DNA of 64,000 nt, taken from the NCBI RefSeq assembly GCF_948472415.1, contig NZ_OX419519.1:2480001-2544000 (forward strand). Direction: 5' to 3'. The stretch comes from Kitasatospora fiedleri. Its GTDB lineage: Bacteria > Actinomycetota > Actinomycetes > Streptomycetales > Streptomycetaceae. The position numbers and the translations under genes were made by a program. Of this stretch, positions 56,587 to 64,000 are shown piece after piece. Position 1 is the first letter of the stretch. Each line of letters starts with the position of its first letter. The notes under the pieces are model-generated. The model ran no database searches. It was not told where the DNA came from and was given only the letters and a program-made list of their open reading frames with translations.

Positions 56587-58319
56587 GTGCTTTTCAGACT
56601 CCTACGCGCCCATCTGGGCCCCTACTCCCGGGACATCACCCTGCTGGTGCTGCTCCAGCTGGTGTCCACCATCGGCATGCTCTACCTGCCGACGCTGAAC
56701 GCGGACATCATCGACAGCGGCGTGCTCAAGGGCGACACCGGCTACATCCTGCGGGTCGGCGCGGTCATGGTCGGCGTGTCGCTGGCCCAGGCCGCCTGCT
56801 CGATCGGCGCGGTCTACTACGGCGCGCGCACCGCCATGTCCGTCGGCCGGGACGTCCGCGCCGCGGTGTTCTCCCGGGTGCAGGACTTCTCCGCCCGCGA
56901 GCTCAACCAGTTCGGCGCGCCCTCGCTGATCACCCGCACCACCAACGACGTCCAGCAGGTGCAGATGTTGGCGCTGATGACCTTCACCCTGATGGTCGCC
57001 GCGCCGATCATGTGCGTCGGCGGCGTGGTCATGGCGCTGAACCAGGACGTGCCGCTGTCCGGCCTGCTGCTCGCCGTGGTCCCGCTGCTCGGCGCGGTGG
57101 TCACGGTGCTGGTCGGCAAGATGCGGCCGCAGTTCCGCGGCATGCAGACCCGGATCGACGCGGTCAACCGGATCATGCGCGAGCAGATCACCGGCATCCG
57201 GGTCATCCGGGCCTTCGTCAAGGACGACCACGAGCGGGCCCGCTTCAGCGGCGCCAACGGCGAACTCGCCGACTACTCGCTGCGGGTCGGCCGGCTGATG
57301 TCGCTGATGTTCCCGATCGTGATGGGCGTGGTGAACGTCTCCAGCGTCGCCGTCTTCTGGTTCGGCGCGCACCGCATCCAGAGCGGCGGCATGCAGATCG
57401 GCGCGCTCACCGCGTTCCTCTCCTACCTGATGCAGATCCTGATGAGCGTCATGATGGCCACCTTCATGTTCATGATGGTGCCGCGCGCCGAGGTCTGCGC
57501 CGAGCGCATCCAGGAGGTGCTGGACACCGAGTCCAGCGTCGTCCCGCCGCTGCGGCCGGTCACCGAGCTGCACGCCCGCGGCACCCTGGAGCTGCGCGGC
57601 GTCGACTTCCGCTACCCGGGCGCCGAGGTCCCGGTGCTGCGCGGCATCGACCTGACCGCCCGGGCCGGCGAGACCACCGCCGTCATCGGCTCCACCGGCT
57701 CCGGCAAGACCACCCTGCTCGGACTCGTCCCCCGGCTGTTCGACGCCACCGGCGGCACCGTCCTGATCGACGGTGTGGACGTGCGCGAGCTCGACCGCGG
57801 AAGCTGTCCGAGATCATCGGCCTCGTCCCGCAGAAGCCGTACCTGTTCTCCGGCACCGTCGCCTCCAACCTGCGCTACGGCAAGCCCGAGGCCACCGATG
57901 AGGAGCTCTGGCAGGCGCTGGAGACCGCGCAGGCCGCGGACTTCGTCCGGAAGCTCCCCGAGGGCCTGGACGCCCCGATCGCCCAGGGCGGCACCAACGT
58001 CTCCGGCGGCCAGCGCCAGCGCCTGGCGATCGCCCGCGCGCTGGTCCGCAGGCCCGAGGTCTACCTGTTCGACGACTCCTTCTCGGCCCTCGACTACGCC
58101 ACCGACGCCCGGCTGCGCGCCGCGCTCGCCCGGGAGACCGGGGACGCCACCGTGGTGATCGTCGCCCAGCGGGTCTCCACCATCCGCGACGCCGACCGGA
58201 TCGTCGTCCTCGACGAGGGCGCCGTCGTCGGCACCGGCACCCACCAGGAGCTGATGGCCGACAACCCGACGTACCGGGAGATCGTGCTCTCCCAGCTCAC
58301 CGAGCAGGAGGCGGCGTGA
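56587..58319 (+). pseudogene. ABC exporter, membrane-ATPase fusion subunit A, frameshifted
   Basis: A heterodimer-type ABC exporter half (multidrug or lipid export). GTG 56587 opens LFRLLRAHLGPYSRD; six membrane segments over residues 15-300 (LLVLLQLVSTIGMLYL, GAVMVGVSLAQAACSIGAVY, LSGLLLAVVPLLGAVVTVLV, LSYLMQILMSVMMATFMF). ATPase: Walker A GSTGSGKTT, Q-loop VPQKPYLF, signature NVSGGQRQR, Walker B VYLFDDSFSALD (D-D in place of D-E, the degenerate-site form typical of one half), H-loop IVAQRVSTI. One base is missing at about 57799-57801 between Walker A and Q-loop; corrected length 577. The stop overlaps the GTG start of the partner (GTGA). Confidence 0.9.
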
Positions 58320-58542
58320 CCAGCCCCGAGAACCACGGGAACTCCTGGAACCCCGAGAACCCCGAGAACGGCGGGAACCCGGGAACCCCGGAGACGCCGG
58401 TAGGCCCGGAGACCCCCGCGCGTCAGGGCCGGGGCACCCCGGAGGCCGCGCGGGCTTCCGGCGGGCCGGACCTGACCAAGACCGGGACGGCCGGGACCTC
58501 GGCGGCGTCCGAGACGTCCGAGGCGTCCGGGGCCCCGCCGAG

Positions 58543-60489
58543 GTGCCCTCCGGTTCGCAGGAGGCGGCGGCCCGGCGCGGCAGCGGCGGACCCGGCCGGT
58601 TCATGGGCGCGCAGGGCACCGAGAAGTCGAAGGACTTCGGCGGCTCCGCGAAGCGCCTGCTCGCCCTGCTCGGCCCCCAGCGCAAGCTGCTGTTCACCGT
58701 GCTCGGCCTGGGCGTGCTCTCCATCGGCTGCCAGGTGGTCGGCCCCCGGGTGCTCGGCAAGGCGACCGACCTGATCGTGGCCGGGGCCACCGGGCCGCGC
58801 TTCGCCGGCGCGCCGGACAAGCAGGCCGTCCTGGACGGACTGCGCGCCCGGGGCGAGGGCAACGTCGCCGACCTGCTCGCCACCGTCGACTTCACGCCCG
58901 GCCGGGGCATGGACTTCGACACCATCGGCACCGTCCTGCTCTGGGTGCTGGGCATCTACCTGGCCGCCGTCCTGTTCGTGCTCGGCCGGCTCCAGGGCCG
59001 GCTGGCCGCGCTCGGCACGGTGCGCGAGGAGGTCGAGGCGAAGCTGTCCCGGCTGCCGCTCAGCTACTTCGACCGGCAGTCGCGCGGCGAGGTGCTCAGC
59101 CGGGTCACCAACGACATCGACAACATCAACCAGTCCATGCAGCAGACCATGGGCCAGGTGGTGAACTCGCTGCTGACCATCGTCGGCGTGCTGGCGATGA
59201 TGTTCTGGATCTCGCCGCTGCTGGCGGTGATCGCGCTGGTCTCGGTGCCGGTCTCGGTGGTCGTCGCCACCAAGGTCGGCAAGCGCGCCCAGCCGCAGTT
59301 CATCAAGCAGTGGGGCTCCACCGGCAAGCTCAACGCGCACATCGAGGAGATGTTCACCGGGCACAGCCTGGTGAAGGTCTTCGGCCGCCAGAAGGAGGCC
59401 GCGGAGCTCTTCGACCGGGAGAACCGGGCGCTCTACGAGGCGTCCTTCCGGGCGCAGTTCATCTCGGGGATCATCCAGCCCGCGATGATGCTGGTCGGCA
59501 ACATCAACTACGTGCTGGTCGCGGTGGTCGGCGGTCTGCGGGTGGCGAGCGGCGCGCTGTCGATCGGCGACGTGCAGGCGTTCATCCAGTACTCCCGCCA
59601 GTTCAGCCAGCCGCTCAGCCAGGTCGCCTCGATGGCCAACCTGGTGCAGTCCGGCGTCGCCTCCGCCGAGCGGGTCTTCGAACTGCTGGACGCCGAGGAG
59701 CAGTCCCCCGAGCCCCGGCACCCCGAGCGCCCCGCCGAGGTGCACGGCCGGGTCGCGTTCGAGGACGTCTCCTTCCGCTACGACCCCGACAAGCCGCTCA
59801 TCGAGGGCCTGTCCCTGAAGGTCGAGCCCGGCCACACGGTGGCCATCGTCGGCCCGACCGGCGCGGGCAAGACCACCATGGTCAACCTGCTGATGCGGTT
59901 CTACGAGGTCAGCGGCGGACGGATCACCCTGGACGGGGTGGACATCGCCGCGATGTCCCGCGAGGAGCTGCGCTCCGGCATCGGCATGGTCCTCCAGGAC
60001 ACCTGGCTGTTCGGCGGCACCATCGCCGAGAACATCGCCTACGGCGCCGAGAGCGCCACCCGCGAACAGGTGGTCGCGGCCGCGCGGGCCGCGCACGTGG
60101 ACCGCTTCGTACGGACCCTGCCCGAGGGCTACGACACCGTCCTGGACGACGAGGGCGCCGGCGTCAGCGCGGGCGAGAAGCAGCTGATCACCATCGCCCG
60201 GGCCTTCCTCGCCCAGCCCTCGATCCTGGTCCTCGACGAGGCCACGAGCTCCGTCGACACCCGCACCGAGGTGCTGATCCAGCGCGCCATGGCCGAACTG
60301 CGCACCGGCCGCACCAGTTTCGTGATCGCCCACCGGCTCTCCACCATCCGGGACGCCGACGTGATCCTGGTGATGGAGAACGGCTCGATCGTCGAACAGG
60401 GCACCCACGACGAGCTGATCGCCGCCGACGGCGCCTACGCGCGCCTCTACCAGGCCCAGTTCGCCCAGGCGGTGGCCGAGGTCGACTGA
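58543..60489 (+). CDS. ABC exporter, membrane-ATPase fusion subunit B
   Basis: The partner half: 648 residues from GTG 58543. Membrane domain with an extracellular loop insert (FAGAPDKQAVLDGLRARGEG), then ATPase with Walker A GPTGAGKTT, Q-loop VLQDTWLF, signature VSAGEKQL (S-A-G in place of S-G-G), Walker B LVLDEATSSVD and H-loop VIAHRLSTI; this half has the complete catalytic Glu. A longer version starting at GTG 58316, overlapping subunit A's stop, is likely the true start: its first 75 residues are Pro/Glu/Asn-rich (NPENPENGGNPGTPETP) and join through one missing base at about 58538-58540. Together A and B form one exporter; substrate unknown. Confidence 0.92.
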   Translation: MPSGSQEAAARRGSGGPGRFMGAQGTEKSKDFGGSAKRLLALLGPQRKLLFTVLGLGVLSIGCQVVGPRVLGKATDLIVAGATGPRFAGAPDKQAVLDGLRARGEGNVADLLATVDFTPGRGMDFDTIGTVLLWVLGIYLAAVLFVLGRLQGRLAALGTVREEVEAKLSRLPLSYFDRQSRGEVLSRVTNDIDNINQSMQQTMGQVVNSLLTIVGVLAMMFWISPLLAVIALVSVPVSVVVATKVGKRAQPQFIKQWGSTGKLNAHIEEMFTGHSLVKVFGRQKEAAELFDRENRALYEASFRAQFISGIIQPAMMLVGNINYVLVAVVGGLRVASGALSIGDVQAFIQYSRQFSQPLSQVASMANLVQSGVASAERVFELLDAEEQSPEPRHPERPAEVHGRVAFEDVSFRYDPDKPLIEGLSLKVEPGHTVAIVGPTGAGKTTMVNLLMRFYEVSGGRITLDGVDIAAMSREELRSGIGMVLQDTWLFGGTIAENIAYGAESATREQVVAAARAAHVDRFVRTLPEGYDTVLDDEGAGVSAGEKQLITIARAFLAQPSILVLDEATSSVDTRTEVLIQRAMAELRTGRTSFVIAHRLSTIRDADVILVMENGSIVEQGTHDELIAADGAYARLYQAQFAQAVAEVD

Positions 60490-60507
60490 CCCCGCACCAC
60501 CCGCCGT

Positions 60508-60546
60508 GCCGGGGGGAGGTCCGCACCGCGCGGGCCTCCCCCCGGC
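60508..60546 (+). terminator. terminator after the ABC exporter operon
   Basis: 12-bp perfect stem (60508-60519 with 60535-60546); the 15-nt loop holds a further CCGC/GCGG pairing. 18 bp past the stop. Confidence 0.8.
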
Positions 60547-60619
60547 GCGTCCGCGCGCCCCTGACGGGGGGTCAGCACCGGGCCGCGGCGGCCGCCGTCG
60601 GGCGCGCTACCGTGGTCGG

Positions 60620-61575
60620 GTGTCCGAACCGACCGCCGCGCACCCGACCGCCGACACCCCCGCCGCCTCCGCCGCCTCTCCCGCCTCCGCCGCCGGGCCG
60701 TCCCCGGCCGGTCCGGTGGATGCCTTCCAGGCCGAGCGCCGCTACCTGGGCGCGGTGGCCTACCGGCTGCTGGGCTCGGTCACCGACGCCGAGGACGTGC
60801 TCCAGGACGCCTGGCTGCGCTGGCAGTCCGCCGACCGGTCGGACGTCGCGGACCCGCGCGCGTACCTGACCACCGTGGTGACCCGGCTCTGCTACGACCA
60901 GCTGGGCTCGGCCCGGGCCCGCCGGGAGGCGTACGTCGGCGAGTGGCTGCCGGAGCCGGTGCTGACCGCGGCGGACTCCCCGCCGAACGGGCCGAGCTGG
61001 GCGAGGCGGTGTCGGTGGCGATGCTCGCGGTGATGGAGCAGCTGTCCCCGGCCGAGCGGGCGGCGTTCGTGCTGCACGACGTGTTCGCGGTCGGCTTCGA
61101 CGAGATCGCCCCGGCCCTCGACCGCTCCCCCGAGGCCGCCCGGCAGCTCGCCTCCCGGGCCCGCCGCCGGGTCCGGGACGGCGGCCGGCGCGGCCCGGTC
61201 GACCCGGCCGAGCACCACCGGGTGGTGACGGCGTTCACCGCCGCGGCCACCGGCGGCGACCTGGCCGCGCTGGTGGCGCTGCTCGACCCGGAGGTCGTCT
61301 GGCACGCCGACGGCGGCGGCGTCGTCCACGCGGTGCGCCGCCCGGTCCTCGGCGCGCTCCACGTCTCCCGGCTGCTGCGCAAGCTCACCACCCGCTGGAT
61401 CGGCCCGGAGCAGCCGCTGGTCCCGGCCGTGGTCAACGGCGAGGCGGGCGCGGTCTGGTACGCGGCGCCCGGCACGGTCGGCGGCGTGATGGCGTTCACC
61501 GTCGAGAACGGCCTGATCACGGCCGCGTACGTGATGGTCAACCCGGAGAAGCTCGGGCACCTCGCGGCGGAATGA
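60620..61575 (+). pseudogene. ECF41-group RNA polymerase sigma factor with SnoaL-like C-terminus, frameshifted
   Basis: Extracytoplasmic-function sigma factor of group ECF41, which carries its own regulatory domain instead of a separate anti-sigma factor. Sigma2 region FQAERRYLGAVAYRLLGSVT, AEDVLQDAWLRWQSAD; linker motif EWLPEPV typical of ECF41; sigma4 region QLSPAERAAFVLHDVFAVGF with EAARQLASRARRRV; C-terminal SnoaL-like domain with the diagnostic DGGG (VVWHADGGGVVHA) and NPEKL near the end (VMVNPEKLGHL). One base is missing at about 60978-60982, between linker and sigma4; corrected length 318. GTG 60620. The neighbouring FAD oxidoreductase is the usual partner class. Confidence 0.9.
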
Positions 61576-61675
61576 GCGGAGCGGACCGAGTCGGCGGGGC
61601 GGGCCGGGCAGACCGGGCCGACGGAGCGGGCCGGGCGGGCTTGGCCGGTGGAACGGGTGGAGTGACCGGGATCAC

Positions 61676-61702
61676 GGTCACACCCGCCCGGGCCGCTCCG
61701 TC
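61676..61702 (+). promoter_or_regulatory. ECF41-type promoter of the oxidoreductase gene
   Basis: GGTCACA (61676-61682), exactly 16 bp, then CGTC (61699-61702). The published ECF41 target consensus is TGTCACA-n16-CGTC; only the first base differs. 45 bp from -10 to the ATG at 61747. Predicts that the sigma factor at 60620-61575 drives this gene. Confidence 0.8.
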
Positions 61703-61746
61703 CCCCTTCCAGCACCGCCACCGGCGGGGTTCCGAAGGAGGACGAG

Positions 61747-62817
61747 ATGACGGGCAAGCACATCGTGGTGATCGGCGCGGGCTACGCGGGGCTGTCCGCC
61801 GCCGCCGGGATCGGCCGAGGACCGGACCGGGTCACCCTGGTCGCCCCCGAGCAGCGCTTCCACCACCGCGTCCGGCAGCACGAGATCGCGGCGGGCCGCC
61901 GGGTCGCCCGCCCCGAGATCGCCCACGTGCTGCGCGGCCGCGGGGTCATCCACCGGGCCACCCGGGCCGTCGCGATCGACCTGGCCGCCCGCGAGGTGCG
62001 CACCGAGGACGGCGGGCGGCTGGCCTACGACACCCTGGTGTACGCGCTCGGCAGCCGCACCGCCTGGGGCGGGGTGCCGGGCGCCGCCGAGCACGCGTAC
62101 TCGGCGGAACGCGCCGAGGAGCTGTGCCACCGGCTCTCCGGAGCCGCCGCGCCCGGCACCGTCGCGGTGGTCGGCGGCGGCCCGACCGGCATCGAACTGG
62201 CCACCGAGCTGGCCGAGGCGTACCCGGCCTGGCAGGTCCGGCTGGTCGCGGCCGACCGGGTCGGCGGCTGGCTGTCGGAGCGCGGCCGGGCGCACGTCCT
62301 GGCGGTGCTCGGCCGCCTCGGGGTCCGGGTCGACGAGCAGCACCGGGTCACCGCCGTCACCGCGGCCGGGCTGAGCTGCGGGGACGACGACCTCCCTGCG
62401 GACGTGGTGGTGTGGGCCGCCTCGATGGAGCCGCACCCGCTGGCCGCCGACGCCGGCCTGGCCGTCAACGCCCGCGGCCGCGCCCTGGTGGACGACCACC
62501 TGCGCTCGCTCTCGCACCCCGAGGTGCACGTGATCGGCGACGCCGCCGCCGTCGACCTGCCCGGCACCGGCGAACTGCGGATGGCCTGCGCCACCGCGAT
62601 GCCGCAGGGCCGCTACCTGGCCAAGCTGCTCACCGGCCGCACCGGCAAGCCGTTCTCGTACCGCTACGTCACCCAGTGCCTGAGCCTGGGCCGCGGCGAG
62701 GCGCTGGTGCAGCTGATCCACGGCGACGACTCGATGCGGCCCCGGGTGCTGACCGGCCCGGCCGGCCGGCTGGTCAAGGCGGGCATCGTCAAGGGCCTGC
62801 CGCTGTCGCTGCGCTGA
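61747..62817 (+). CDS. FAD-dependent oxidoreductase (NDH-2-like), ECF41 partner
   Basis: A 356-residue pyridine-nucleotide oxidoreductase. FAD-binding HIVVIGAGYAGLSAAAGIG, central YDTLVYALGSRTAW, NAD(P)-binding VAVVGGGPTGIELATELAEA, and the second FAD contact HPEVHVIGDAAAVDLPGTG. It lacks an obvious C-terminal membrane helix, though the basic end (VKAGIVKGLPLSLR) might touch the membrane. ATG 61747 has GAAGGAGGA just upstream. Oxidoreductases of this type are commonly found beside ECF41 sigma factors as their main target; electron acceptor unknown. Confidence 0.93.
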   Translation: MTGKHIVVIGAGYAGLSAAAGIGRGPDRVTLVAPEQRFHHRVRQHEIAAGRRVARPEIAHVLRGRGVIHRATRAVAIDLAAREVRTEDGGRLAYDTLVYALGSRTAWGGVPGAAEHAYSAERAEELCHRLSGAAAPGTVAVVGGGPTGIELATELAEAYPAWQVRLVAADRVGGWLSERGRAHVLAVLGRLGVRVDEQHRVTAVTAAGLSCGDDDLPADVVVWAASMEPHPLAADAGLAVNARGRALVDDHLRSLSHPEVHVIGDAAAVDLPGTGELRMACATAMPQGRYLAKLLTGRTGKPFSYRYVTQCLSLGRGEALVQLIHGDDSMRPRVLTGPAGRLVKAGIVKGLPLSLR

Positions 62818-62894
62818 CCCCGGGCGCCGACGACGGCCGTAGGCCCACGGCGGCGGGCCCACGGCGGCGGGTCCACGGCGGGCGGCGGGAACGG

Positions 62895-62938
62895 CGGCGG
62901 GCCGGTACCCCCTCGTGCGAGGGAGCACCGGCCCGCCG
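62895..62938. terminator. bidirectional terminator between oxidoreductase and lepA
   Basis: 12-bp stem (62895-62906 with 62927-62938) with an inner CCCTC-n4-GAGGG hairpin; lies between convergent stops. Upstream, 62840-62885 holds three imperfect CCCACGGCGGCGGG repeats. Confidence 0.75.
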
Positions 62939-62958
62939 TCATCGGCCCGCTTCCGGAG

Positions 62959-64000
62959 CTACTTCTTCTCCTTCGGGGCCTCCGCGTCCGTCGACAGCGC
63001 GGCGATGAAGGCCTCCTGCGGGACCTCCACCCGGCCGACCATCTTCATCCGCTTCTTGCCTTCCTTCTGCTTCTCCAGCAGCTTGCGCTTGCGCGAGATG
63101 TCACCGCCGTAGCACTTGGCGAGGACGTCCTTGCGGATCGCCCGGACCGTCTCGCGGGCGATCACCCTGGAGCCGATCGCGGCCTGGATCGGCACCTCGA
63201 ACTGCTGGCGCGGGATGAGCTTCTGCAGCTTGCCGGCCATCATCACGCCGTAGTTGTAGGCCTTGTCCTTGTGCACGATCGCGGAGAACGCGTCCACCGC
63301 GTCGCCGTGCAGCAGGATGTCGACCTTGACCAGCTGGGCGGTCTGCTCGCCGATGGGCTCGTAGTCGAGCGAGGCGTAGCCGCGGGTCTTGGACTTCAGC
63401 TGGTCGAAGAAGTCGAAGACGATCTCGGCGAGCGGCAGCGTGTAGCGGAGCTCGACGCGGTCCTCGGAGAGGTAGTCCATGCCCTGGAGGGTGCCGCGGC
63501 GGGCCTGGCAGAGCTCCATGATCGCGCCGACGAACTCGTTGGGCGCCAGGATGGTGCCGCGCACCACCGGCTCGTACACCTCGGCGATCTTGCCGGTGGG
63601 GAACTCGCTCGGGTTGGTGACGGTGTGCTCGGTGCCGTCCTCCATGATCACCCGGTAGACCACGTTCGGGGCGGTGGAGATCAGGTCGAGGTTGAACTCG
63701 CGCTCCAGCCGCTCCCGGATGATCTCCAGGTGCAGCAGGCCGAGGAAGCCGCAGCGGTAGCCGAAGCCGAGCGCCACCGAGGTCTCCGGCTCGTAGGCCA
63801 GCGCGGCGTCGTTCAGGCGCAGCTTGTCCAGGGCGTCGCGGAGCAGCGGGTAGTCCGAGCCGTCCAGCGGGTAGAGGCCGGAGAACACCATCGGGCGCGG
63901 GTCCTTGTAGCCGCCCAGCGCCTCGGTCGCACCCTTGTGCATCGAGGTGATGGTGTCACCGACCTTGGACTGCCGGACGTCCTTCACACCGGTGATGATG
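62959..64000 (-). CDS. lepA: elongation factor 4 (LepA), C-terminal part
   Basis: The last 347 codons of LepA, the ribosomal back-translocase GTPase; the GTPase domain is outside the window. Visible: domain II end ([15 protein letters not shown]), domain III/IV with [56 protein letters not shown], and the LepA-specific C-terminal domain ([60 protein letters not shown]). Frame is open to base 64000. Convergent with the oxidoreductase. Confidence 0.97.
   Translation of the reverse strand, partial: IITGVKDVRQSKVGDTITSMHKGATEALGGYKDPRPMVFSGLYPLDGSDYPLLRDALDKLRLNDAALAYEPETSVALGFGYRCGFLGLLHLEIIRERLEREFNLDLISTAPNVVYRVIMEDGTEHTVTNPSEFPTGKIAEVYEPVVRGTILAPNEFVGAIMELCQARRGTLQGMDYLSEDRVELRYTLPLAEIVFDFFDQLKSKTRGYASLDYEPIGEQTAQLVKVDILLHGDAVDAFSAIVHKDKAYNYGVMMAGKLQKLIPRQQFEVPIQAAIGSRVIARETVRAIRKDVLAKCYGGDISRKRKLLEKQKEGKKRMKMVGRVEVPQEAFIAALSTDAEAPKEKK

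Overview
The window is chromosomal DNA from a high-GC actinomycete, almost certainly Streptomyces or a close relative such as Kitasatospora. Support comes from the very high GC at third codon positions, frequent GTG starts, ATGA/GTGA stop-start overlaps, an RNase Sa-type ribonuclease, a Zur-controlled znuACB-zur cluster, a CIRCE-controlled hrcA-dnaJ pair, and gene groupings (phoH-ybeY-corC-like-deaminase-like-era; recO-uppS; lepA, fadD, hemW, DUF3097, hrcA) typical of the core chromosome of that group. I see no rRNA, tRNA, CRISPR array, insertion sequence or prophage, so most of the window is core genome with small accessory pockets.

Left part (1-15.6 kb): a Sel1/TPR-repeat protein with an N-terminal helix-turn-helix runs off the left edge. 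Divergent from it is nirB-nirD (assimilatory nitrite reductase) behind a well-formed GlnR box; nirB carries a frameshift. Then come a secreted SGNH esterase lipoprotein, a PAC2-family protein, a GNAT acetyltransferase, a winged-helix regulator/membrane protein pair with a palindromic operator, a secreted RNase Sa-like ribonuclease, ppdK and a tRNA-dihydrouridine synthase.

Middle-left (15.8-23.2 kb), the most accessory-looking part: a NarL-type two-component operon ending in a DUF4097 protein, a perfect 18-bp inverted repeat, two coupled genes of unknown function, a NADAR N-glycosidase and a long Pro-rich/helical protein.

Middle (23.4-49.7 kb), core functions: glyS; znuA-znuC-znuB-zur with two Zur boxes on the promoter; uppS-recO-terB-like; leuA preceded by a four-leucine leader peptide and an attenuator stem; an emfourin-like protease-inhibitor gene without its usual protease; the era/ybeY/phoH group; rnz-HIT; a tricorn protease; rsmE; dnaJ-hrcA with CIRCE.

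Right part (49.9-64 kb): htpX-pspAB, a lipoprotein, DUF3097, hemW, a long-chain acyl-CoA ligase, a heterodimeric ABC exporter pair, an ECF41 sigma factor with its FAD oxidoreductase partner behind an ECF41-type promoter, and lepA running off the right edge.

At least eight single-base reading-frame breaks hit otherwise conserved genes (nirB, hemW three times, fadD, both ABC subunits, the ECF41 sigma factor). Their number and their clustering at 53.6-61 kb suggest indel errors in the assembly rather than eight real mutations. I did not find a clearly new system. The best leads are regulatory (GlnR box, paired Zur boxes with a likely leaderless znuA, leuA attenuator, ECF41 promoter) plus the unexplained 18.7-20.5 kb pocket.
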